A stretch of DNA of 64,000 nucleotides from Nonomuraea soli (GCF_013761175.1 NZ_JACDUR010000010.1:124001-188000), one strand, 5' to 3'. Counted from the stretch's first letter, positions 15,334 to 23,976 are shown. A program made the numbers and translations. Notes: a model not told the origin generated them from the sequence alone.

Positions 15334-17316
15334 ATGCGTTCTCAGTACCCCCGCCCGCACTTCGACCGCTCGCACTCCTGGCTCAGCCTCGACGGCACCT
15401 GGGAGTTCGGGCCCGAGTGGGACCAGCGGATCACCGTCCCCTTCGCCTGGGAGACCCCGGCCTCCGGCATCGGCGCGCACTGGCTGAGCACCGGCTGGTA
15501 CCGGCGGCGCGTGGCCGTGCCGGAGGCGTGGGCGGGACAGCGGATCGTGCTGCACTTCGGCGCGGTGCACCACGCGGCGACGGTATGGGTCAACGGAACC
15601 GAGGTGACCCACCACGAGGGCGGCTACGTGCCGTTCGAGGTCGATGTCACCGACGCGCTCGGCGAGGGCGATCAGGAGATCGTGGTGCGGGTCGACGCGC
15701 CGCTCGACAAGCGTGACCTCCCGCACGGCAAGCAGCGCAGCCTGCCGCGCACCGACTACGACGGCGTCTGTTTCACCCCGTCGTCGGGCATCTGGCAGAG
15801 CGTGTGGCTGGAGGCCAGGCCGGAGGTCCACATCACCCGATTGCGGCTGCGCCCGCTGGCGGGACTCGACGGCATCGCGGTGCGCGTCGAGGCGAGCGGG
15901 CCGGGGACGGTTCGCCTGCGCCTGCTGGGCACGACGCACGAGGCCGAGCTGGATTCCGGGGGAGCGGCCGAGCTCGACCTGCCGATCGAGCATCCTCGCC
16001 TGTGGTCGCCGCAGGACCCGCACCTCTACCACGTCGAGGCCACCCTCGGCCAGGACCGCGTGACCGGCTACACCGGCCTGCGCTCGATCGAGGTCGACGG
16101 CGAGGACCTCTACCTCAACGGCCGGCGCCTGTTCGTGCGCGGCGTGCTCGACCAGGGCTACTGGCCGGGCACGGGCATCACCGCTCCCGACGACGCCGCG
16201 CTGCGGCGCGACCTGGAGCTGGCGCGCGACCTCGGTTACAACCTGGTCCGCAAGCACCTGAAGCTGGAGGATCCCCGCTTCGTGCACCACGCCGACACCA
16301 TGGGCATGCTGGTGTGGGCGGAGCCGCCCTCGACGGGACGCTTCTCGCCCGAGTCGACCGAGGCCTTCCACGCGCAGATCGCCCCGATGATCGAGCGTGA
16401 CGGCAACGCGCCGTCGATCGTCATCTGGGGCCTCTACAACGAGGAGTGGGGCCTGGACTGGGACGTCCCCGGCGACCCGGCCAAGCGGGCCGCCGTGGAG
16501 CGAGCCTACGACCTGGCCAAGGAGCTCGACCCGACGCGTCCCGTCGTGGACAACTCCGGCTGGACCCACGTACGCACCGACCTGCTCGACTGGCACGTCT
16601 ACGACGAGAGCGCCGCGAACTGGGGCAGGACCGTCGCCCGCCTGATGAGCGGCGAGCAGGACGACTTCCCCGTCAAGCTCGGCCCCGACTATGTCGTGCG
16701 CAAGGCGCTGGCCGTGCCGGGGCAGCCGCTGCGCGGCCTGCCCAACCTCAACAGTGAGTACGGCACCGGCTTCACCAGCGTGGAGCGCGCCTGGCAGCTG
16801 CGCTGGCAGACCCAGGAGCTGCGCCGCCACGACCGGCTGGCCGGTTACGTCTACACCGAGCTGTACGACATCGAGCACGAGATGGCCGGGCTGCTCACCT
16901 TCGACCGGCAGCGCAAGGACCTGGCCGGGGCCGATCCCGCCGACGTCAACGGCCCGACCACGCTGGTGCTCGACATCGTGCCGGTCGCTCCCGGCCGCGA
17001 CCTGCTCACCGCCACGCCGGAGTTCACCGTCCGCGTCTCCCACCACGGCACGGAACCGGTGGCCGGGCACCTCCACATCTCCTGGACCCCCGTGTACGGC
17101 AGAGCCCCCATCGCTCCTGGCGCTCCAGCCGGCCGGATCGAGGCCAAGCCGTACCTGCTGAGCCCGCCCGTGCCCGTGGCGGCGGCCCTGCCCGAGGGCT
17201 GGACCAGCGGCCGGCTGCACCTCGCCCTCGTGGTGAACGGCGAGGTGGCGGCGCGCTCCGCCGTCGACGTCGACACCCGTACGGAACCGCACATCGGCGA
17301 CGACCCGACAGCCTGA
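15334..17316 (+). CDS. GH2-family beta-glycosidase
   Basis: A 660-residue retaining beta-glycosidase without a signal peptide, so it acts on imported oligosaccharides. It has the jelly-roll sugar-binding domain (about 10-170, with GAVHHAATVWVNG), an immunoglobulin-like domain (about 170-265) and a TIM barrel (about 265-560). Glu370 in LYNEEW is the acid/base and Glu475 in NSEYGTG the nucleophile. A C-terminal beta domain follows. Family members are beta-galactosidases, glucuronidases and mannosidases; the sequence does not decide between them. Position directly after the permeases suggests it cleaves the transported sugar. Confidence 0.85.
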   Translation: MRSQYPRPHFDRSHSWLSLDGTWEFGPEWDQRITVPFAWETPASGIGAHWLSTGWYRRRVAVPEAWAGQRIVLHFGAVHHAATVWVNGTEVTHHEGGYVPFEVDVTDALGEGDQEIVVRVDAPLDKRDLPHGKQRSLPRTDYDGVCFTPSSGIWQSVWLEARPEVHITRLRLRPLAGLDGIAVRVEASGPGTVRLRLLGTTHEAELDSGGAAELDLPIEHPRLWSPQDPHLYHVEATLGQDRVTGYTGLRSIEVDGEDLYLNGRRLFVRGVLDQGYWPGTGITAPDDAALRRDLELARDLGYNLVRKHLKLEDPRFVHHADTMGMLVWAEPPSTGRFSPESTEAFHAQIAPMIERDGNAPSIVIWGLYNEEWGLDWDVPGDPAKRAAVERAYDLAKELDPTRPVVDNSGWTHVRTDLLDWHVYDESAANWGRTVARLMSGEQDDFPVKLGPDYVVRKALAVPGQPLRGLPNLNSEYGTGFTSVERAWQLRWQTQELRRHDRLAGYVYTELYDIEHEMAGLLTFDRQRKDLAGADPADVNGPTTLVLDIVPVAPGRDLLTATPEFTVRVSHHGTEPVAGHLHISWTPVYGRAPIAPGAPAGRIEAKPYLLSPPVPVAAALPEGWTSGRLHLALVVNGEVAARSAVDVDTRTEPHIGDDPTA

Positions 17317-17330
17317 GGAGAGAACCCCGC

Positions 17331-19343
17331 ATGTTACGTGTCCTATCGGTGCTCGTGCTGATCATGGCCGCGCTGGCCTCACCGGCCGCCGCGGCCCCGC
17401 CGGGCAGCGTGCTGTACGCGCCGAACCTCGGCACCCACCCGCAGGGCGACGCCAGCTATCCGCGGGCGATCCGCCTCGACCACGACGGCTCGGCGGGCGC
17501 CACGATGCTCGCGACGTTCGCCAGGATCAACCACGGCGGCCCCGACTCCTTCCCGATCCACCGCAGCGTCGACAGCGGGCAGACGTGGACCGTCTCGCCG
17601 ATCTCCACCATCACCTCCAACACGCCGGGCTGGGACATCGGGGCGCCGGTGCTCTACGAGGTGCCGCGCACGGCCAACGGGCTCAACCAGGGCGACCTGC
17701 TGGCCGCGGGCACCGCGTGGAACGTGGGTGACTTCACCACGCAGAAGGTCGAGGTGTTCAAGAGCACCGACCACGGCCTGAGCTGGCAGTACCTGTCGAA
17801 CTGCACGCAGACCAGCGGCCAGCCCAACTCCATCGGACACGGCGTCTGGGAGCCGTGGTTCCTGCTGGCGCCCAACAACACCCTGGCCTGCTTCATCTCC
17901 GACGAGCGGCCCTCGGGCACGCCGACCAACAACCAGGTCATCGGGCACTACACCTCGACCAACGGCGGCGCCACCTGGAGCGCCTCGCTCACGCAGGACC
18001 TCGCCTTCCCGGCCGACAACCTGGCCAGGCCCGGCATGTCGATCCTCACCCCGCTGCCGAACGGCCAGTTCATGATGGCCTACGAGCTGTGCCGCGACGC
18101 GACCGACGCCGACCACGCCTGCGAGGTGTACGTCAAGACCAGCCCCGACGGGCTCAACTGGGCGCCGGCGAGCAACAAGGGCACCCTGGTCCAGACGGGC
18201 GACGGCCGGCAACTGCTGCACACGCCGTACCTGGCCTGGTTGCCGGGCGGCGGGCCGAACGGAACGTTGCTGATGTCGGGCCAGCGCGTGGTGACGGGGT
18301 CGACGGGCTCCAAGGCCGTGATGGCGGAGTCCGGCAGCGTGCTGCTGGCCAACACCAACCTGGGCGCCGGGGCCTGGACGCAGGTCGAGGCGCCGGTCGA
18401 CGTCAACCCGACCGGCGGCTACGCGCCCGGCGTGCCGTCCTGCCCCGGTTACAGCTCGCCGATCGTGCCACTGGCCAACGGAACGCAGTACCTCTACCTG
18501 GCGGCGACGCAGGTGACCGGCAACCAGTGCAAGGTCATGTTCGGCCGGGGCGAGCTCGGCGGTCCGGCCGGTCCGATCACCGGGCCGGGCACCACCGGCA
18601 AGTGCCTCGACGTCGACACCAACACGGCCGTCATCGGCAAGGCCGTCCAGCTGTGGGCGTGCGGCGGCGTGAGCGGCCAGGTCTGGTCGATGCACGCGAA
18701 CGGAACGGTCAGGGCGTTCGGCAAGTGTCTCGACATCGTCGGCAACGGCACCGCGAACTTCACCAAGGTGCAGCTGTGGGACTGCAACGGCGCCGGCGGG
18801 CAGCAGTGGCGGCCGCAGGCGAACGGCGCGTTGCTGAACCCGCAGTCGGGCCGCTGCCTCGACGACCCGGCGGGCAACACCGCCGACGGCACCGACCTGC
18901 AGATCTACGACTGCAACGGGCTGTGGACGCAGGTCTGGAACCTGCCGGGTTTCCCGACCGGACGCATCGCGGGCCCGGCGAACGCCGGGATGTGCGTCGA
19001 CGTGGACACCAACACGCCGGCCAGCGGGAACGCCGTCCAGCTCTGGGACTGCAACGGCGTGCCGGGCCAGCAGTGGACCATGCACGCCAACGGAACGGTC
19101 AGGGCGTTCGGCAAGTGTCTCGACGTCGTCGGCAACGGCACCGCCAACGCCACGAAGGTGCAGCTGTGGGACTGCAACGGTGTCGGGGGCCAGCTCTGGC
19201 AACCGCAGGCGAACGGCTCGCTGCGCAACCCGCAGTCGGGCCGCTGTCTTGACAGCCCGGGCGGCGCCGTCGCGCGTGGCACCGATCTGCAGATCTACGA
19301 CTGCAACGGCTCCGGCGCACAGCGCTGGGCCGTGCCCCTGTAG
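17331..19343 (+). CDS. secreted sialidase-fold beta-propeller hydrolase with two ricin-B (CBM13) domains
   Basis: A 670-residue secreted protein with a signal peptide (about 1-22, cleavage near AAAAPP). The propeller of about 390 residues carries Asp-box motifs SVDSGQTWT, STDHGLSWQ and STNGGATWS, as in sialidases and GH93 exo-arabinanases. Two tandem ricin-type lectin domains follow (about 415-545 and 545-670), with repeated QLWDCNG and QxW motifs. It should bind and cut an extracellular polysaccharide and feed the importer upstream. The sialic-acid arginine triad is not evident, so sialidase activity is not claimed. Codon 2 is the rare TTA. The GAGGAG ribosome site supports ATG 17331. Confidence 0.78.
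   Translation: MLRVLSVLVLIMAALASPAAAAPPGSVLYAPNLGTHPQGDASYPRAIRLDHDGSAGATMLATFARINHGGPDSFPIHRSVDSGQTWTVSPISTITSNTPGWDIGAPVLYEVPRTANGLNQGDLLAAGTAWNVGDFTTQKVEVFKSTDHGLSWQYLSNCTQTSGQPNSIGHGVWEPWFLLAPNNTLACFISDERPSGTPTNNQVIGHYTSTNGGATWSASLTQDLAFPADNLARPGMSILTPLPNGQFMMAYELCRDATDADHACEVYVKTSPDGLNWAPASNKGTLVQTGDGRQLLHTPYLAWLPGGGPNGTLLMSGQRVVTGSTGSKAVMAESGSVLLANTNLGAGAWTQVEAPVDVNPTGGYAPGVPSCPGYSSPIVPLANGTQYLYLAATQVTGNQCKVMFGRGELGGPAGPITGPGTTGKCLDVDTNTAVIGKAVQLWACGGVSGQVWSMHANGTVRAFGKCLDIVGNGTANFTKVQLWDCNGAGGQQWRPQANGALLNPQSGRCLDDPAGNTADGTDLQIYDCNGLWTQVWNLPGFPTGRIAGPANAGMCVDVDTNTPASGNAVQLWDCNGVPGQQWTMHANGTVRAFGKCLDVVGNGTANATKVQLWDCNGVGGQLWQPQANGSLRNPQSGRCLDSPGGAVARGTDLQIYDCNGSGAQRWAVPL
18600..19340 (+). 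repeat. tandem duplication encoding two ricin-B domains (390-bp period)
   Basis: Two copies of a lectin-domain coding unit lie 390 bp (130 codons) apart. The stretches from about 18691 and 19081 are nearly identical over more than 60 bases, while flanks have diverged in protein sequence. This suggests an old duplication with later local gene conversion. Confidence 0.75.
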
Positions 19344-19358
19344 CAGAACGAGGTTCTG
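19344..19358. promoter_or_regulatory. putative TetR-type operator (perfect 6-bp arms, 3-bp centre)
   Basis: CAGAAC-GAG-GTTCTG starts directly after the stop of the lectin protein gene and ends 40 bp before the thiolase start. It matches 11 of 15 bases of the site at 5603-5617 before an acyl-CoA dehydrogenase gene, pointing to one TetR-like regulator of fatty-acid or steroid-type degradation. Confidence 0.62.
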
Positions 19359-19398
19359 TTATAAGCTTCCACTGACCGAATAAAGCTCTGGAGGCATC

Positions 19399-20544
19399 GT
19401 GGCAGAGGCGTACATCGTCGGGGCGGTCCGTACCCCGGTCGGCAAGAAGAAGGGCGGGCTGTCCACGGTCCACCCCACCGACCTGGCCGCCCACACGCTG
19501 AAGGCACTCATCGAGCGCACGGGTGTCGACCCCGCCGCCGTCGAAGACGTGATCATGGGCTGTGTCATGCAGTTCGGCCCGCAGAGCATGGACATCGCGC
19601 GCAACGCGTGGCTGTCGGCCGGGCTGCCGGAGACCACCGCCGGCGTGACCATCGACCGGCAGTGCGGCTCTTCGCAGCAGTCCATCCACTTCGCCGCGCA
19701 GGGTGTCATGTCGGGCACCCAGGACCTGGTGGTCGCCGCCGGCGTGGAGTCCATGAGCATCGTCCCGATGGGCTCGTCCATCACCGCCGCTCTGGAGAAG
19801 GGCATGCCCTTCCCGTTCGGACAGGGATGGGTCGACCGGTACGGCAAGCAGGAGATCTCGCAGTTCCGCGGCGCGGAGCTGATGTGCAAGAAGTGGGACC
19901 TGTCCCGCGAGGACCTGGAGAAGTTCGCCTACGAGAGCCACCAGCGCGCCGCCAAGGCGATCGCCAACGGCTACTTCAAGGACCAGATCGCCCCGATCAA
20001 CGGCGTCGAGGACGACGAGGGCCCGCGGCCCGACTCCACCCTGGAGAAGCTGGCCTCGCTCAAGACGCTGAAGGAGGACGGCGTCATCACCGCCGCCACC
20101 TCCAGCCAGATCTCCGACGGCTCGGGCGCGGTCCTGATCGCCTCCGAGGCGGCGGTCAAGGCGCACAACCTGACCCCGCGCGCCCGCATCACCCAGCTCG
20201 CCCTGATCGGCGACGACCCGGTCTACATGCTGACCGCGCCGATCCCGGCGACCCAGCTGGCGCTCAAGAAGGCCGGACTGTCGATCGACGACATCGACGT
20301 CACCGAGATCAACGAGGCGTTCGCCCCGGTCCCGCTGGCGTGGATCAAGGAGCTCGGCGCCGACCCGGCCAAGGTCAACCCCAACGGCGGCGCGATCGCC
20401 CTGGGCCACCCGCTGGGCGGCACCGGCGCGATCCTGATGACCAAGCTGCTGCACGAGCTCGAGCGCACGGGCGGCAGGTACGGCCTGCAGACCATGTGCG
20501 AGGGCGGCGGCCAGGCCAACGTCACGATCATCGAAAGGCTCTAG
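19399..20544 (+). CDS. acetyl-CoA C-acyltransferase (thiolase)
   Basis: A 381-residue thiolase catalysing thiolytic release of acetyl-CoA from 3-ketoacyl-CoA (or the reverse). The acyl-accepting Cys89 is in DRQCGSSQQ. The catalytic His is in GHPLGGTGA and the second Cys in MCEGGGQAN near the C-terminus. The NEAFAPVPL segment is also typical. The GTG start at 19399 follows GGAGG. It has its own operator and is followed by a strong hairpin terminator, so it is a single-gene unit. The chain length of its substrate is unknown. Confidence 0.93.
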   Translation: MAEAYIVGAVRTPVGKKKGGLSTVHPTDLAAHTLKALIERTGVDPAAVEDVIMGCVMQFGPQSMDIARNAWLSAGLPETTAGVTIDRQCGSSQQSIHFAAQGVMSGTQDLVVAAGVESMSIVPMGSSITAALEKGMPFPFGQGWVDRYGKQEISQFRGAELMCKKWDLSREDLEKFAYESHQRAAKAIANGYFKDQIAPINGVEDDEGPRPDSTLEKLASLKTLKEDGVITAATSSQISDGSGAVLIASEAAVKAHNLTPRARITQLALIGDDPVYMLTAPIPATQLALKKAGLSIDDIDVTEINEAFAPVPLAWIKELGADPAKVNPNGGAIALGHPLGGTGAILMTKLLHELERTGGRYGLQTMCEGGGQANVTIIERL

Positions 20545-20554
20545 CGGGAAAAGC

Positions 20555-20587
20555 GGAACCCCGCCTCGTCGGACGAGGCGGGGTTCC
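20555..20587. terminator. bidirectional hairpin terminator, 15-bp perfect stem
   Basis: GGAACCCCGCCTCGT pairs with its perfect complement around a 3-base loop (20570-20572). There is no clear T-tract, as is common in actinomycetes. It separates the thiolase gene from the converging 39-residue gene at 20597. Confidence 0.88.
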
Positions 20588-20596
20588 CAGGTGTGG

Positions 20597-20716
20597 TCAT
20601 CGACCCTTCGGCGGGATGCGGCGCGGCGGCGCGATGGGCCGCTGCGGCATCCTCGGCAGCGAGGGGTGGATCTGACCGGGAAGCTGCTTCTTCTTGCCAA
20701 TGGCGCGGACGCGCAT
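20597..20716 (-). CDS. small basic Pro/Arg-rich protein, 39 aa
   Basis: A 39-codon minus-strand frame begins MRVRAIGKKKQLPGQ and ends RIPPKGR. It contains about eleven Lys/Arg and ten Pro and no acidic residue. GAGGAGA is placed six bases before the ATG, one of the best ribosome sites in the window, and a strong terminator hairpin follows the stop. The highly basic composition suggests a nucleic-acid or ribosome contact, but I recognise no family. It lies 111 bp downstream of the minus-strand importer operon. Confidence 0.62.
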   Translation of the reverse strand: MRVRAIGKKKQLPGQIHPSLPRMPQRPIAPPRRIPPKGR

Positions 20717-20827
20717 GCGAGATCTCCTCTACCTGGTGAGTTCGGAACGGACTGGGCTGCTGACGAATCACAGGTAAATGCGCATGCCGTACACGTTAGG
20801 AGCTCGCCGGACCGAGCCGCAACGCAT

Positions 20828-21712
20828 TTATTTGATGGAGCCGGCGGTGAGGCCGCCCACCACCTTCCGCTCGATGAGCGCGAACAGGATGATCACCGGG
20901 ATGGTGGCGATCACCGAGCCGGCGAACAGCTCCTGCCAGTTCACGGAGTACTGCCCCATGTAGGACTGCAGGGCCACCGGCAGCGGCTGGTTCTCCGGCG
21001 AGGTGGCCAGGGTGAGGGCCACGACGAACTCGTTCCACGCCGCGATGAAGGTGAAGATCAGCGCGGTGATGACCCCCGGCATGGCCAGCGGCAGCGTCAC
21101 CCGGAAGAGCGCGCCGAACCGGCCGTTGCCGTCGATGAAGGCCGCCTCCTCCAGCTCGCGCGGGATGGAGGAGAAGTAGGCGTTGAGGATCCACACCGCG
21201 AAGGCGAGGTTGAAGCCGCCGTTGACGAGGATCAGCGAGATCACCGAGTCGACCATGCCGAAGGTGAAGAACTCGCGGTAGATGCCGACGACCATGGCGG
21301 TCGGCTGGAACATCTGGGTGACCAGCACCAGGACCAGGAAGAGGTTGCGTCCCCTGAAGTTGTGCCTGGCGGTGTAGTAGGCCGCGGGCAGCGCCACCAG
21401 CAGCACCAGGATCGTCGACCCGGCGGCGACCTGGAGCGAGACGGTCAGGTTGTGCGCCAGGCCGGTGCTCCAGAAGCCGGTGATGGCCGAGAAGTCGAAC
21501 CGCTCGGGGAACCACACCGCGCTGCGCAGCTCGGTCTGCGGCCGCAGCGAGATGAGGATCATCACCAGGTACGGGAAGAGGAAGAAGAACCCGATCAGGT
21601 AGGCCGCTGCCGCGATGACCGTCGTCTTCAGCCTGGGCATGCCGCGGCTTCTGCGCCGGTGGGTGGAGACGTGCCGGTGACGAACCGGGGCGGGGGCGGT
21701 CTGGGTCGCCAT
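20828..21712 (-). CDS. sugar ABC importer permease 2 (DasC/MalG type)
   Basis: A 294-residue permease with a basic cytoplasmic N-terminus (about 1-35) then six helices. It has the EAA loop (LEEAAFIDGNGRFGALFRVTLPLA) and the C-terminal ERKVVGGLTAGSIK typical of the MalG/DasC group. The ATG shares one base with the upstream permease stop. It is the last gene of the importer operon; the ATPase must come from elsewhere, as with MsiK-energised systems. Confidence 0.92.
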   Translation of the reverse strand: MATQTAPAPVRHRHVSTHRRRSRGMPRLKTTVIAAAAYLIGFFFLFPYLVMILISLRPQTELRSAVWFPERFDFSAITGFWSTGLAHNLTVSLQVAAGSTILVLLVALPAAYYTARHNFRGRNLFLVLVLVTQMFQPTAMVVGIYREFFTFGMVDSVISLILVNGGFNLAFAVWILNAYFSSIPRELEEAAFIDGNGRFGALFRVTLPLAMPGVITALIFTFIAAWNEFVVALTLATSPENQPLPVALQSYMGQYSVNWQELFAGSVIATIPVIILFALIERKVVGGLTAGSIK

Positions 21713-22632
21713 CAGGCCACCTCCTGCTTCCAGCGCGAGACCCTGAGGAAGATGAGGGTGAGCACGATCACCATGCCGAAGTTGACCACCGACATCGCGG
21801 CGGACTCGCCGATGTTGGCGCCCTTGAGGATGTACATGAAGATCGTCGTGGTGGTGGTGTCGTACTCCGGGCCGCCCTTGGTCATCGCCCAGATGATCGG
21901 GAAGCTGTTGAAGACGTTCATCACGTTGATCAGCGCCGCGACCGTGAGTGCCGGGCGCAGCAGCGGCAGGGTGATCGACCAGTACGTGCGGAACTTGCCC
22001 GCGCCGTCCATCCTGGCCGCCTCGTAGACGTCGGCGGGGATCGTCGCCAGCCCGGCGAGGAGCGCGTAGGTCGTGAACGGGACGGAGACGAAGACCGCCA
22101 CGAAGATCAGCCACGGGAACGATGTCGAGGCGTGGCCGAGCTGGTCGGCCGCCTCCCCGCCCATCGCGCTGAGCAGGCCCAGCGAGCTCGGCTCGATGCC
22201 GAACGTGTTCTGGACGAACGTGCCCAGATCCCAGCGGATCACGTTGATGATGCCGACCTCGGGGTCCAGCATCCAGCGGAAGACGATCGCCGTCATCAGC
22301 ACGGAGGCCGCCCACGGCGCGATCAGCGCCCACCTGGCCACCTTGCGGCCGGGGAACTTCTGGTTGAACAACTGCGCCAGGGCCAGCGAGATCAGCACGG
22401 TGAGGGCGACGACCGCCACCACCCAGATCACGCTGCGAACCATGACGTCACCGAAGACCCGCTCGCCGAACAGCTTGACGTAGTTGGCGGTGCCCGCCGA
22501 ACCACGCACGACGCCGAACCGGCTGATCTCCAGGAACGACGACCGGATCATCTCCACGACCGGCCAGATCACCACCGCGGCGATCAGCAGGACCGCCGGC
22601 CCCACCCAGGCGAGGGGCTCCCACTTCTTCAT
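21712..22632 (-). CDS. sugar ABC importer permease 1 (DasB/MalF type)
   Basis: A 306-residue permease with six helices and an EAA loop (DVYEAARMDGAGKFRTYWSITLPLL). ATG 22632 (MKKWEPLAW) is chosen because GGAGG lies five bases upstream; an ATG at 22644 would itself contain that ribosome site. A perfect hairpin in the gap to the binding-protein gene probably lowers its expression relative to that gene. Confidence 0.9.
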   Translation of the reverse strand: MKKWEPLAWVGPAVLLIAAVVIWPVVEMIRSSFLEISRFGVVRGSAGTANYVKLFGERVFGDVMVRSVIWVVAVVALTVLISLALAQLFNQKFPGRKVARWALIAPWAASVLMTAIVFRWMLDPEVGIINVIRWDLGTFVQNTFGIEPSSLGLLSAMGGEAADQLGHASTSFPWLIFVAVFVSVPFTTYALLAGLATIPADVYEAARMDGAGKFRTYWSITLPLLRPALTVAALINVMNVFNSFPIIWAMTKGGPEYDTTTTTIFMYILKGANIGESAAMSVVNFGMVIVLTLIFLRVSRWKQEVA

Positions 22633-22648
22633 GTCACCCTCCATAGGG

Positions 22649-22684
22649 GTACGGCGGAGCTTGTCGTGCCAAGCTCCGCCGTAC
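22649..22684 (-). terminator. intra-operon hairpin, 15-bp perfect stem
   Basis: GTACGGCGGAGCTTG (22649-22663) pairs perfectly with 22670-22684 around a 6-base loop, between the binding-protein stop and the first permease start. As in malE-malF, such a hairpin can stabilise the upstream message or cause partial termination, giving excess binding protein. Confidence 0.8.
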
Positions 22685-22695
22685 GACGATCAAGA

Positions 22696-23976
22696 TCAGC
22701 CGGCCTCAGCGACCTTCTGGAGCTCACCGAGGACCGCCGCCGGGTCGCCGCTCACGGCGCCGCCGATGGTCTGCTTGATCTGGGTGTTCACGTCGGACCA
22801 CTTCGGGTCCTGGAACGGGTAGAAGCTGGCGTTGGGCAGCGCATCGAGGAAGGGCTTGAGCTTCTCGTCGCCCGACAGCTTCTGGATGCCGCCGTTGGTG
22901 ACGGGCAGCAGCTTGTAGAGGTCCACGATCTTCTCGGCGGCGGGGCCGGTGTAGAAGAAGTCGAAGAACTTCTTGATCTCTTCGCCGTGGTTGTTCTTGT
23001 TGAACGCCATGATCCAGTCCATGACGCCCAGGGTCGTGTCGAGCGGGCCGGTCTTGCCAGGGATCGCCACGACGCCGTACTTGTCCTTCACGGCGCCCTT
23101 GTCGAAGATCGGGATCGACATGGGGCCGCCGTTGGCCATGCCCACCTTGCCCGCGGCGAAGTCCTCCCAGACCGTCTTGCGGTCCTTGGTGCCGGGGTTC
23201 GGGGTGGTCAGGCCGGCGTCGACCAGGCCCTTGATGTACTGGAAGGTCTCGACGTTCTGGGCGGAGTTGATCGCCCACTTGCCGGAGGCGTCCTTGTAGC
23301 CGCCGCCGTTGCCGAGCATCCACAGGAACGACTCGCCCTGTGCCTCCTCCTGGCCCAGCGGAAGGCCGAAGGGCTGCGAGACACCGGAGGCCTTGAGCTT
23401 CTCGGCCGCGGCCTTGAGCTCGTCCCAGGTCTTGGGCGCCTCGGTGATGCCGGCCTTCTCGAACAGCTCCTTGTTGTAGAACAGGGCGCGGGCCGAGGAG
23501 ACGAACGGCAGGCCGTAGGAGGTGCCGTCGACCTTGCCGAAGTCGGCGAACTTGGTCAGCAGGTCCTGCTGGACGTTCGGGGAGACGATCTCCTCGACCT
23601 TGTGCAGCAGGCCGTCCTTGACGAAGCCGGAGTAGTCGCCGGTCTGCAGGATGTCCGGCGGCTGGCCGTTCTGGACCATCGTCGCGACCTGCTTGTCGAT
23701 GTCGTTCCAGTTGATGACCTGGACCTCGACCTTGATGTTCGGATTGGCCTTCTGGAACTCGTCGACGACGCTCTTCCAGAAGCCCTCGCCGGAGTTGGCC
23801 GCTCCGGGGCCGTCGCCGTAGTCGGCGGCGACCATCTTCAACGTCACCTGACCGCCTTCGGCGGCCTTGGTCTCGCCGCCGCCCTGAGTCCCGGTGCTGG
23901 AACCGGAGCCGCAGCTGGCGAGGGTGAGCATGGTGGCGACGGCCAGTACGGCCCCGCCCACAAACTTCTTGTTCAC
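22696..23976 (-). CDS. sugar ABC importer, substrate-binding lipoprotein (dre-like-site-controlled locus)
   Basis: A 426-residue family 1 solute-binding lipoprotein. Its signal peptide ends in the lipobox TLASC (Cys22), followed by a Gly/Ser linker and the binding fold from QVTLKMVAADYG. Binding-cleft features include WNDIDKQVATM and LPFVSSARALFYNK. The GTG start at 23976 gives a standard MNKKFVGG beginning. Upstream GGTCTAGACC-core palindromes suggest control by a DasR-like GntR protein, hence an amino sugar or chito-oligosaccharide ligand; the ligand is inferred only from those sites. Confidence 0.88.
   Translation of the reverse strand: MNKKFVGGAVLAVATMLTLASCGSGSSTGTQGGGETKAAEGGQVTLKMVAADYGDGPGAANSGEGFWKSVVDEFQKANPNIKVEVQVINWNDIDKQVATMVQNGQPPDILQTGDYSGFVKDGLLHKVEEIVSPNVQQDLLTKFADFGKVDGTSYGLPFVSSARALFYNKELFEKAGITEAPKTWDELKAAAEKLKASGVSQPFGLPLGQEEAQGESFLWMLGNGGGYKDASGKWAINSAQNVETFQYIKGLVDAGLTTPNPGTKDRKTVWEDFAAGKVGMANGGPMSIPIFDKGAVKDKYGVVAIPGKTGPLDTTLGVMDWIMAFNKNNHGEEIKKFFDFFYTGPAAEKIVDLYKLLPVTNGGIQKLSGDEKLKPFLDALPNASFYPFQDPKWSDVNTQIKQTIGGAVSGDPAAVLGELQKVAEAG

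Noticed and set aside
15298..17292. A 664-codon minus-strand frame opposite the GH2 gene
   Set aside because: The plus strand has an intact GH2 enzyme with both catalytic Glu; the antisense product is low-complexity.
17331..18590. Assignment of the propeller as a true sialidase
   Set aside because: Asp boxes are present, but I cannot see the FRIP-type arginine and the catalytic Tyr/Glu set, so only the fold is claimed.
17379..19202. A 607-codon minus-strand frame opposite the lectin-propeller gene
   Set aside because: Shadow frame; repeats in it only mirror the duplicated ricin domains.
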